Positions 6,507-12,334 of a DNA stretch of 64,000 nucleotides are shown one piece after another; position 1 is the first letter of the stretch, and every line of letters starts with the position of its first letter. The notes under the pieces are model-generated. The model was given only the letters and a program-made list of their open reading frames with translations. It was not told the origin of the DNA and searched no databases. The translations under genes were made by a program, and so were the position numbers. Origin of the DNA: an uncultured Psychrobacter sp. (GTDB lineage Bacteria > Pseudomonadota > Gammaproteobacteria > Pseudomonadales > Moraxellaceae); NCBI GenBank assembly GCA_947495055.1, contig CANLXO010000006.1, positions 124,001 to 188,000 of the forward strand. The letters run 5' to 3'.

Positions 6507-7909
6507 TGCATTTCTATATGTTCAACCCTTCCGACTTTAACAATAGCGCACGCCATCTATCGTTAGTTGAGCGTGCCATCTATCGTGATCTTATCGACAT
6601 GTACTATCACAATGAACAGGCTATCGATACATCAGACATGGATGCGCTGGCACGTAGACTGCTATGCACGACGCCTGAGTATCGCACTTCGCTTGAATAC
6701 GTCCTTAGTGAGTTCTTTGTTAAACGCGGTAAGCGTCACCATCACCACCGTATCGACAAAGAAATCAAAGCATATAAGTATAAGAATAAAAACGGTAACG
6801 CTAGTAACGCAAGCAGTAACGTTACTCGTAACGGTGTAACGTTTGATGTAACGCAAGGTGTAACGCCTAGTAACGATGAGTGTAACGTTACGTGTAACGA
6901 TAATGATATACCTATGACACCAGCGGAACGTGTCCGTAAGTCTCGCCAAGAACGTAAGCTAATGATTGAATGCCTTAAAGGTGTGGGCGTCACTGTTGAT
7001 AAAGGTATTAAGATTGCTGACTTAAGAAGCTTATATGTTGAACACTCAGACAGTATTTCAGCTAAGGCTGTAAAAGATGGTGCAGAAATAGTAACGCAAG
7101 GTGTAACGCCTAGTAACGATGACTGTAACGCTAGTAACGCCAAAAACGCTGCTATAACTAGTAACTATGAACCATTAACCAATAACCAAAAACCAGTTTT
7201 AGAGGACGCACGAACACACGAGGAAAACTCGGTTGTTGGTAATTCTGTGGATAACTTCAATGCTGTGGATAGCTCTACTGACGACAATCAAGCTTCACCA
7301 GCTGAATCAACCATTAGTCAACCAACGGTCAGCCAACCGACCAAGGCTGAGTTAATCCGTAGTCAACACGCAGATAGCATCGAGAACTGGGAAGCGCCAA
7401 CCATCGACCAGATGCGCGGTGAATTATTCAAAGCCGGCAAGATGATACAGCTCACTGATGATCAGTATCAGTTTGAGGTCTCAGCATTCAAAGCACATTA
7501 CGCTGAGCAAGCGCTCAAAGGCAATCCACTGACCACAGAGTCTTATCGCAAAGTTAAGCTCGTAAAGTGGATGATACGCGAAGCAAACAATCAAAAAGCC
7601 GATCAAGCGCGTCAGGAGAAAGCCAAGGGCCGTTTTAATATCGACAATGAGGATTGGAGCGGGACAACGTCTAGCCAGTCAAATCGTGATAGTGATATGC
7701 CCGATATCTATCATCCTAGTCATAGCGTGCCAGCAGCTGGCAAGATTGATCATAGCAAAGGTTGCGTATTCAACGGCTTATTCAAAGAGCCTTTACCTAA
7801 CATGACTATCGCTGAAACTTACGATTACGTGAAGCAAAACAGGATGCCTGGCAAAGCGTCTGATGAAACTTATGATGCGTTACTGGTTAATTTACAGGAG
7901 GCGGTATGA
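6506..7909 (+). CDS. DUF1376-family replication protein with internal iteron-like DNA
   Basis: 467 aa. Residues 1-88 are a DUF1376 domain (MHFYMFNPSDFNNSARHLSLVERAIYRDLIDMYY), found in phage replication proteins and probably a winged helix. A low-complexity Asn/Thr/Val linker (about 96-215) is encoded by two arrays of GTAACG repeats, and a conserved C-terminal part follows (SIENWEAPTIDQMRGEL ... FEVSAFKAHYAEQAL ... VKWMIREANNQKADQA) resembling helicase-loading regions. No DnaB or DnaC homologue is visible, so this protein may recruit host helicase. It ends in an ATGA overlap with a 19-codon ORF. Confidence 0.85.
   Translation: MHFYMFNPSDFNNSARHLSLVERAIYRDLIDMYYHNEQAIDTSDMDALARRLLCTTPEYRTSLEYVLSEFFVKRGKRHHHHRIDKEIKAYKYKNKNGNASNASSNVTRNGVTFDVTQGVTPSNDECNVTCNDNDIPMTPAERVRKSRQERKLMIECLKGVGVTVDKGIKIADLRSLYVEHSDSISAKAVKDGAEIVTQGVTPSNDDCNASNAKNAAITSNYEPLTNNQKPVLEDARTHEENSVVGNSVDNFNAVDSSTDDNQASPAESTISQPTVSQPTKAELIRSQHADSIENWEAPTIDQMRGELFKAGKMIQLTDDQYQFEVSAFKAHYAEQALKGNPLTTESYRKVKLVKWMIREANNQKADQARQEKAKGRFNIDNEDWSGTTSSQSNRDSDMPDIYHPSHSVPAAGKIDHSKGCVFNGLFKEPLPNMTIAETYDYVKQNRMPGKASDETYDALLVNLQEAV
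6795..6899. repeat. Iteron-like GTAACG array 1, candidate phage origin
   Basis: Ten forward copies of GTAACG start at 6795, 6804, 6816, 6828, 6836, 6848, 6860, 6870, 6882 and 6894, mostly 12 bp apart. Two inverted CGTTAC copies lie at 6820 and 6886. The copies are translated in two different frames (GT-AAC-G as Asn, GTA-ACG as Val-Thr), so the DNA rather than the protein is being repeated. An A/T-rich stretch lies immediately upstream (6768-6793). Compare lambda ori inside gene O. Confidence 0.75.
7091..7139. repeat. Iteron-like GTAACG array 2, partial duplicate of array 1
   Basis: Five GTAACG copies start at 7091, 7103, 7113, 7125 and 7134. The first 32 bases are identical to 6848-6879 apart from nothing, and the next base is the first mismatch (G versus C), so this is a direct repeat of part of array 1 located 243 bp downstream. 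Confidence 0.75.
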
Positions 7910-7965
7910 GTATATTTATTTTAGCAATCAATATTTTATTTGCGGTCATGGTGCTAAAGCCATGA
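7906..7965 (+). CDS. 19-residue hydrophobic peptide linking two genes
   Basis: ATG at 7906 follows a strong Shine-Dalgarno (CAGGAGGCGGT) and overlaps the stop of the replication gene as ATGA. The ORF reads MSIFILAINILFAVMVLKP and its own stop overlaps the ATG of the nuclease at 7962, again as ATGA. It is one short transmembrane-like segment. Either it is a functional micropeptide or it is a translational bridge carrying ribosomes between its neighbours. The double ATGA arrangement is the main evidence. Confidence 0.6.
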   Translation: MSIFILAINILFAVMVLKP

Positions 7966-8441
7966 TACTAATCGGTATCGACACAGGCGTAAAGACAGGC
8001 TACGCGCACAGCATTGACGGTATATTTCAAGAGATAACAACCGAGACCATCTTAAGCGCGCAAGATAAGATTCATAAGATACACGAAGAAGCTAAGCTGT
8101 CAGATATCGTTCTAGTCGTCTGTATAGAAGACACTCGCAAGCGCCAGTGGGTAGATCCCCGCATCGGTAAGGAGCGGCTTAAAGGCATCGGCTCAGTCAA
8201 TCGTGATTGCAGTATCTGGCAGGAGTTCTGCGAGCGCTACGGCATCCGTCATCTATTGATACCGCCTAGCCACATCGAGACTAAGTTGAAAGCGAGAGTG
8301 TTTGAGGATAGGACCAGTTGGACGGCTCGTACGTCTGAGCATAGTCGCGATGCTGGCATGATTATCCATAAGTATCATCGATTGTTTGAAAAAGGCGTGG
8401 TTGACGTACCAGCAGCCATCGAACCGAAAAAGAATAAATAA
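7962..8441 (+). CDS. RuvC-like Holliday junction resolvase family protein
   Basis: 159 aa with an RNase H-fold signature: MILIGIDTGVKTGYAHS (residues 1-17, first catalytic Asp in GIDTG), VVCIEDTRKRQW (acidic pair near 61) and a late acidic pair in the SEHSRDAGMI region. This fits small phage RuvC-type resolvases that process branched DNA before packaging. The start at 7962 is preferred over an upstream in-frame start because it begins at the core motif and overlaps the peptide stop. It lies in the replication/recombination part of the early operon. Confidence 0.82.
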   Translation: MILIGIDTGVKTGYAHSIDGIFQEITTETILSAQDKIHKIHEEAKLSDIVLVVCIEDTRKRQWVDPRIGKERLKGIGSVNRDCSIWQEFCERYGIRHLLIPPSHIETKLKARVFEDRTSWTARTSEHSRDAGMIIHKYHRLFEKGVVDVPAAIEPKKNK

Positions 8442-8442
8442 C

Positions 8443-8700
8443 ATGCATCGCTATATCACAGGCAATCGCCATCCGTGGGAACACAAACACGCTTTGACGA
8501 TATGCGGCGGCTTCACGATAGCAGGCTTGGAGAAGCGCCAAAGCCCTACCGATGACCGTCAGTATTATTACCCAACGATGATATGGGAAGGCGTGGACGA
8601 TAATCGCACTCACGCAGACGAAATAACGAAATGGAACTTGGACGGTAGCAATGCTATCGGTAACTTTGAGGATTTGGATATGAGGACGGTATTGGTATGA
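8443..8700 (+). CDS. Small phage early protein, unknown
   Basis: 85 aa from the ATG one base after the nuclease stop (TAACATG). It is rich in charged and aromatic residues (RYITGNRHPWEHKHAL, DDRQYYYPTMIWEGVDDNRTHADEITKW) and has no membrane segment or motif I can assign. The stop overlaps the next gene as ATGA, so it belongs to the tightly packed early operon. Confidence 0.65.
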   Translation: MHRYITGNRHPWEHKHALTICGGFTIAGLEKRQSPTDDRQYYYPTMIWEGVDDNRTHADEITKWNLDGSNAIGNFEDLDMRTVLV

Positions 8701-9260
8701 GTGAATTAATTGAAGAAGATGTATCTAAAAACTATGTAGGTACCAATATAGAAGTCGGACGTAAATGGGTAAGCGCGCTAGGCTCAGAGGTCATAGTGAG
8801 GGCGATAACATCGCCTGGTAACAATGCGCCGCACAAGGTTTACTCTTCTTATCAGTGCGGGCTCTCGTTTAATATGACTATAGATAGTTTTATGAGGTCA
8901 TTTTCCCCTACCAAAAGCAATAAAGCGCCTAAAAGTAATGAGCAGATACTCAGTGAGTATGTCGCTAGTAAACCACCTGAAGTACAGGCTGAAATACTTG
9001 GTACCGGCGAACCCTTTACTGATATAGCTAAGCAACGTAGATTGTTTATAGAAAAACCGCTAATACGTGGCACTCATCCATATAGTTTCAGGTCAGGCGA
9101 ATGGGCGGTTATTACTGATATGGTTATAGTTACCAGTGTTAGCGGCACTAAGCGACTAAACTACATGGTGATGTTCGATGATGGCAAGGTTGATTACTGG
9201 CCAGTATGCGATGAATCGAACTATGAGATTAAAGCGGCTAGCGAGGTAAGCGACAAATGA
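8697..9260 (+). CDS. Phage early protein with two SH3-like modules
   Basis: 187 aa. Two segments look like small beta-barrel modules of the type seen in phage DUF4222 proteins: residues 18-62 (IEVGRKWVSALGSEVIVRAI ... SYQCGLSFNMTIDSFMRSF) and 128-180 (FRSGEWAVITDMVIVTSVSG ... FDDGKVDYWPV). A helical linker lies between them (NEQILSEYVASKPPEVQAEIL). The next gene has the same N-terminal module. The role is unknown; binding nucleic acid or a protein partner is a guess. Overlaps both neighbours as ATGA. Confidence 0.65.
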   Translation: MSELIEEDVSKNYVGTNIEVGRKWVSALGSEVIVRAITSPGNNAPHKVYSSYQCGLSFNMTIDSFMRSFSPTKSNKAPKSNEQILSEYVASKPPEVQAEILGTGEPFTDIAKQRRLFIEKPLIRGTHPYSFRSGEWAVITDMVIVTSVSGTKRLNYMVMFDDGKVDYWPVCDESNYEIKAASEVSDK

Positions 9261-10063
9261 AACCTATCGACACGGAAAAGAAGTGGGTGAACAAAAAGGG
9301 CGAAGCCGTTGAAATTTTATCTGTTGACGAAGATAATGAGCTCGTTCATTTCAAATGGCTAAATAATCCTAAGCGCAAAGTCTCTCGCGTAGTATCAGTT
9401 GATAAGTTCCTTGCTGTACTCGCCCATGAAGGTGAGGAGCCGTTGCCAACCAATGACAAGCCAGCAACAAGGCCTGAGCCAAAGATATGGATTGATGAGC
9501 TGCCTGCGCCTATGGGTAAATCATCAATACTTGTCCTCGCTGATCAAGAATGGCTTGAGCGTGGCATGCACGCAAAGACGGTGAAGTTTGACATCGGTCA
9601 AGGCGGTATGGCCCCGGAAGTAAACTGGGAGGACAAGTGCGCCGCCATTGCTGGTGTATACAATAGACCTGCAAAATCGCTGGCTAGTATAATACTTTGG
9701 GGCAACGATAGCGCCTGGGATTGGTCAGAGGCTTTTAATGAAGTTGTTAACCATTTAGCTTCTCATATGATAGAGCAATGCAAAGAACATAATCGTAATG
9801 AACCTAAAGGCTGCAAACATAATCTAGCGGATTTAGCCCAGCTTATGGCGCGTATGGTTTTGTATTTTGAGTTGTATCAGCTATGGGATGTCTATACGGT
9901 CAAAGGTCGCTTGCTATTCAGTGGTATCGAAGTGAATGACCGGACATATAGCAACCACTTCCTATGGTACCAGAAGCAAATGCTTGTTGATTTAGAAGGT
10001 TTGGTGATAACAATTAACGATGCTGTAAGTTGGTATCGCCGCAAATTAAACGAGGAAGAATGA
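9257..10063 (+). CDS. Last early gene: SH3-like module plus helical domain, Q-position protein
   Basis: 268 aa. Residues 5-53 repeat the SH3-like pattern of the previous gene (TEKKWVNKKGEAVEILSV ... VSRVVSVDKFLAVL). Residues 90-268 are helical (EDKCAAIAGVYNRPAKSLASIILWG ... LADLAQLMARMVLYFELYQLWDVY). I recognise no family. It is the last gene before a strong promoter placed just ahead of a terminator, which is exactly where lambdoid phages keep the late antiterminator gene Q. Whether it is an antiterminator cannot be told from sequence: no zinc finger or known Q signature is visible. Confidence 0.6.
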   Translation: MKPIDTEKKWVNKKGEAVEILSVDEDNELVHFKWLNNPKRKVSRVVSVDKFLAVLAHEGEEPLPTNDKPATRPEPKIWIDELPAPMGKSSILVLADQEWLERGMHAKTVKFDIGQGGMAPEVNWEDKCAAIAGVYNRPAKSLASIILWGNDSAWDWSEAFNEVVNHLASHMIEQCKEHNRNEPKGCKHNLADLAQLMARMVLYFELYQLWDVYTVKGRLLFSGIEVNDRTYSNHFLWYQKQMLVDLEGLVITINDAVSWYRRKLNEEE

Positions 10064-10067
10064 ATAC

Positions 10068-10096
10068 TTGACCCATGCCGCACTGTGAGGTATGAT
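10068..10096 (+). promoter_or_regulatory. Strong sigma-70 promoter, pR'-like
   Basis: TTGACC (10068-10073), 17-bp spacer, TATGAT (10091-10096): 5/6 matches in each hexamer at ideal spacing. Transcription would begin near 10103 and meet the terminator at 10142-10175 after about 70 nt, the lambda pR'/tR' layout. Confidence 0.7.
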
Positions 10097-10141
10097 TTTG
10101 TCATACTGCTAAATCCTACAGGTAAAGCAGCAAAAGATTAT

Positions 10142-10175
10142 AAGACGATAGGTTCAACAGCCAATCGTCTTTTTT
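10142..10175 (+). terminator. tR'-like terminator just after the late promoter
   Basis: Stem AAGACGAT/ATCGTCTT around a 14-nt loop, followed by TTTTTT. It lies about 40 nt after the predicted start site. An in-frame start at 10085 would run an ORF through it, which argues for the later start at 10190. Confidence 0.75.
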
Positions 10176-10189
10176 ATTCTGAGAACCAA

Positions 10190-10414
10190 ATGATTGAGCG
10201 CATAGTTAGACGTTATTGCTTAAAACAGGCTGAGTTAATTAAACAACTCAAGCTTGAGAATACTAAGTGTCTAAGGCTTGATCAGGATTATAAAGATAGC
10301 AATCAGCATCATCGGCGTAAGCGCTCAATTATGATAGCAACGACTATGCACAATACGGCTATCGATTTATTCTTACGTGACTCAGAACTAAAGAAGATAG
10401 AAGAAGATCTATAA
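10190..10414 (+). CDS. Small basic coiled protein after the late promoter
   Basis: 74 aa from ATG 10190 (MIERIVRRYCLKQAELIKQLK). A longer in-frame ORF begins at 10085 but crosses a terminator, so the shorter form is chosen; the RBS is weak (GAG). The protein is highly charged and helical, with HHRRKRS in the middle. Its position between two terminators means it is transcribed only if RNA polymerase reads through. Function unknown. Confidence 0.5.
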   Translation: MIERIVRRYCLKQAELIKQLKLENTKCLRLDQDYKDSNQHHRRKRSIMIATTMHNTAIDLFLRDSELKKIEEDL

Positions 10415-10443
10415 AAGCCTTATCTAATTGATAGGGCTTTTTT
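10413..10443 (+). terminator. Terminator after the 74-aa ORF
   Basis: Stem AAAAGCCTTATC/GATAGGGCTTTT (one G-U pair), loop TAATT, then TTTTTT. It overlaps the TAA of the preceding ORF. Confidence 0.8.
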
Positions 10444-10464
10444 ATGCCTGATTGATTTAGCTTA

Positions 10465-10492
10465 CCCACGTTAGAAATAGCGTGGGCTTTTT
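10465..10492 (+). terminator. Terminator, first copy of a duplicated unit
   Basis: Stem CCCACG/CGTGGG followed by CTTTTT. The surrounding 37 bases (10462-10498) recur at 10899-10936 with a single extra T, so this terminator unit has been duplicated around the tRNA and a small gene. Confidence 0.75.
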
Positions 10493-10517
10493 ATGCCTGA
10501 AATTTATAGGAAAAATC

Positions 10518-10802
10518 ATGAGTGATTATAGTCATCTGTCTGTAGAGGAATCCAATGGTATTATTAATGCCTACAGTCAAGTAACCGAAAGCTTAATAGG
10601 TATCACTTATCCATGTCCAGAAGCTGATAAGGTGATTGATGATATTAAAAAAGCAGAGTCAGAAGACAATAGCTTGACGCATTCTGATGACCTATCTCAG
10701 TTACTCGAAGAAGATTACCCTGAGGCTGGCAAGTTAGTACGAGAGTACTTCAAAAACAAACTACCTTTTGGTGATGATGTCGAAGATTATAAAAGTCGTT
10801 AG
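10518..10802 (+). CDS. Acidic small phage protein beside the tRNA
   Basis: 94 aa from ATG 10518 with ATAGGAAAAATC as RBS; an upstream start at 10482 would lie inside a terminator. Acidic and helical (EADKVIDDIKKAESEDNSLTHSDDL, LLEEDYPEAGKLVREYFKNKL). No known domain seen. Together with the following tRNA it is flanked by two near-identical terminators, so the pair looks like a cassette. Confidence 0.6.
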   Translation: MSDYSHLSVEESNGIINAYSQVTESLIGITYPCPEADKVIDDIKKAESEDNSLTHSDDLSQLLEEDYPEAGKLVREYFKNKLPFGDDVEDYKSR

Positions 10803-10809
10803 TATTATC

Positions 10810-10887
10810 TCGTTGGTAGCTCAGATGGTAGAGCGTTGACTTTAATAGTCAGTTCAGACGCAGGTTCGATTCCTGCCCTTCGAGCCA
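10810..10887 (+). tRNA. tRNA-like gene, apparent anticodon UAA, mismatched acceptor
   Basis: D-arm GCTC-AGATGGTA-GAGC, T-arm GCAGG-TTCGATT-CCTGC and an encoded CCA are canonical. The anticodon stem is TTGAC/GTCAG around a 7-nt loop TTTAATA, giving anticodon TAA (10843-10845), which would read UUA. The variable loop is short (7 nt), unlike leucine tRNAs, and base 37 is a T. The acceptor stem TCGTTGG/CCTTCGA has two T-T mismatches at pairs 4-69 and 5-68. First pair U1-A72 and G73 match tRNA-Asn/Gln identity rather than Leu. It may be degenerate or specialised. Confidence 0.7.
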
Positions 10888-10900
10888 AACATAAGCATTA

Positions 10901-10929
10901 CCCACGTTAGAAATAGCGTGGGCTTTTTT
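10901..10929 (+). terminator. Terminator, second copy of the duplicated unit
   Basis: CCCACG/CGTGGG stem plus CTTTTTT, same loop as the copy at 10465-10492. It would end the tRNA-containing transcript before the packaging genes. Confidence 0.78.
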
Positions 10930-10960
10930 ATGCCTAATATTTAGTCATGGAGTTGCTGGC

Positions 10961-11125
10961 ATGCGATACGAGCACACAAGCGAGACGCTATACAATAACT
11001 ATCGTAATGGCGAGACACTTGAATACAGACAGTCTAACTTAGATTTGCTGCTGGCACGCGCTAACAACGGCAACAGCGAAGCCAAGAAGAAGATGGCGTT
11101 GATTGAGCCGAACAATAAGAAGTAG
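10961..11125 (+). CDS. 54-residue phage protein before the packaging HNH gene
   Basis: ATG 10961 follows GGAGTTGCTGGC (RBS GGAG). The product starts MRYEHTSETLYNNYRNGETL and ends in a lysine-rich helix (NSEAKKKMALIEPNNKK). It resembles the short SH-like accessory ORFs often found just before packaging HNH genes, but I cannot name it. It ends 10 bp before the HNH start, and its stop region overlaps an upstream extension of the HNH frame, which is therefore not used. Confidence 0.6.
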   Translation: MRYEHTSETLYNNYRNGETLEYRQSNLDLLLARANNGNSEAKKKMALIEPNNKK

Positions 11126-11135
11126 AAGTAAAGCA

Positions 11136-11480
11136 ATGCCAAGCAGGCCATGCCGCCAATACCGTTGCCCAAACCTCGTTAAGCGCAAAGACAAAGGATA
11201 CTGTGATGACCATGCAGACCAGCGCAGCAACTGGACCAAGCGCCCAGACCGCAGCGGTAGCACAACCAAGCGCGGTTACGGACACGCTTGGCGTAAGCTT
11301 CGCGCGCAAGTACTTAATCGTGATGGTCATCTGTGCATGGCTTGCAAGCGCGCAGGCAGATACGTGCCAGCCACCGACGTCGATCACATAATCAATAAGG
11401 CGAGCGGCGGTACGGATGAGCTCAGCAATCTACAATCGCTTTGTCGTAAGTGCCATAGATCAAAGACAGCTAATGAGTAA
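11136..11480 (+). CDS. HNH endonuclease of the packaging module
   Basis: 114 aa from ATG 11136 (MPSRPCRQYRCPN). It carries zinc-binding cysteines (CRQYRC ... CDDH, then CMAC and CRKC) and the HNH core VLNRDGHLCMACKRAG ... DVDHIINKASGGTDELSNLQSLCRKCHRSKT with DVDH, N and H in place. HNH proteins beside terminase genes assist cos cleavage in HK97-type phages. It lies 370 bp before the small terminase gene, the usual position. An upstream in-frame extension overlaps the previous gene and is ignored. Confidence 0.9.
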   Translation: MPSRPCRQYRCPNLVKRKDKGYCDDHADQRSNWTKRPDRSGSTTKRGYGHAWRKLRAQVLNRDGHLCMACKRAGRYVPATDVDHIINKASGGTDELSNLQSLCRKCHRSKTANE

Positions 11481-11485
11481 TTGAT

Positions 11486-11710
11486 ATGGCTAAGTTTATT
11501 AAGATTGGAAAGTCTTTGATTAACGTTAATCAAATTATCTCAACCTCTGTTGTTGAGCGAGTTAATGAATACAATTCCAGTTACTACTGGTGCATACAAA
11601 TCACACTTAGCAATGGCTCATCAGTGCTTGCGGCAACAGCAGAATCACTAGATGAAATAGAGCGATTGAACTCTGAGCTATACGAAGAATTAAAGCGTTT
11701 GACCGATTAG
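11486..11710 (+). CDS. Small phage protein between HNH and TerS
   Basis: 74 aa starting MAKFIKIGKSLINVNQIISTSVV. The pattern of a short beta-sheet followed by a helix (SLDEIERLNSELYEELKRL) is typical of small bacterial proteins of the 'LxxNpxxIv' type with an N-terminal DUF-like beta sheet. No assigned role. It follows the HNH stop by 5 bp and precedes the non-coding packaging region. Confidence 0.55.
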   Translation: MAKFIKIGKSLINVNQIISTSVVERVNEYNSSYYWCIQITLSNGSSVLAATAESLDEIERLNSELYEELKRLTD

Positions 11711-11738
11711 GTTTCGCTTAGCTATTGCAGTGTAAGGC

Positions 11739-11786
11739 AGGGGGTATGATTGCACTTCAGCCGGAAGCCCCGAATGACCGCCCCCT
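11739..11786. other. Candidate cos region
   Basis: A non-coding stretch between the HNH cluster and TerS has GC-rich inverted arms AGGGGG (11739-11744) and CCCCCT (11781-11786) around an asymmetric centre with CCGGAAGCCCCG. HNH-containing HK97-type phages usually have cos just upstream of terS. The exact nick sites cannot be read from sequence. A 21-codon ORF inside it (ATG 11747) is judged less likely. Confidence 0.4.
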
Positions 11787-11851
11787 AAAGCACATTTTTA
11801 CGCATGCTTAATTAAAAGTTTAGCCTATTGACGGATTAAGGATTATTTGAT

Positions 11852-12316
11852 ATGGGAGGTTTGGCGGCGGTACCAGGGCGAGGTCGCAAGCCGGACCCGA
11901 AAAAATCTAAGGGCAAAAATATCAACGTTCCAGAATTTAGCAATGTTACTGATATTGACCCGCCCGATTATATGGACGGCTTAGAATTTGCACCGATGAT
12001 TTGGCGCTCGATAGTACCTGAGCTCTTAGAAAACGAGCTGCTAAAAATTACCGACATGCATAACGTCGAAGTTTTCTGTATGGCCTATGACAACTATCGG
12101 AAGTGCCAAAAAGAGATTGCCTTAAACGGTATAGCTTTAGCCACTGAAGGTGGGAGTACAATCAAGAACCCAGCATTAACAGCACTCAATGAAGCGGTAA
12201 GGCAGATGGCAACTTTTGGTAGTTTGCTGGGCCTAGATCCTTCCTCTCGCCAGCGCTTAACTGGCGTTGGCAATAAAGAACAAACAAACCCATTTTCAGG
12301 TGTCCTTAATATGTAG
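11852..12316 (+). CDS. terS: Terminase small subunit, P27 family
   Basis: 154 aa with the P27-family pattern: basic, proline-rich start (PGRGRKPDPKKSKG), then PPDYMDGLEFAPMIWRSIVPELLENELL, a helical core (FCMAYDNYRKCQKEIA) and the conserved NPALTALNEAVRQMATFGSLLGLDPSSRQRL near the C-terminus. It recognises the packaging site and positions the large subunit. The stop is immediately before the first possible TerL start, consistent with coupled translation. Confidence 0.92.
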   Translation: MGGLAAVPGRGRKPDPKKSKGKNINVPEFSNVTDIDPPDYMDGLEFAPMIWRSIVPELLENELLKITDMHNVEVFCMAYDNYRKCQKEIALNGIALATEGGSTIKNPALTALNEAVRQMATFGSLLGLDPSSRQRLTGVGNKEQTNPFSGVLNM

Positions 12317-12334
12317 ATGCTCAAGCGAGAGATT

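Noticed and set aside
6795..7139. CRISPR array
   Set aside because: Six-base repeats with 12-bp period and no spacers; it lies within a coding gene and behaves as iterons.
6662..7143. Minus-strand ORFs of 95 and 133 aa in the replication gene
   Set aside because: They arise from the GTAACG repeats read in reverse and have low-complexity, non-protein-like sequence.
10085..10189. 35-codon upstream extension of the 74-aa ORF
   Set aside because: It would start in the -10 region of a strong promoter and read through an intrinsic terminator.
11747..11812. 21-codon ORF (MIALQPEAPNDRPLKHIFTHA) after GGGGGT
   Set aside because: The GC-rich inverted arms and the position before terS fit a cos-type region better; coding is not excluded.
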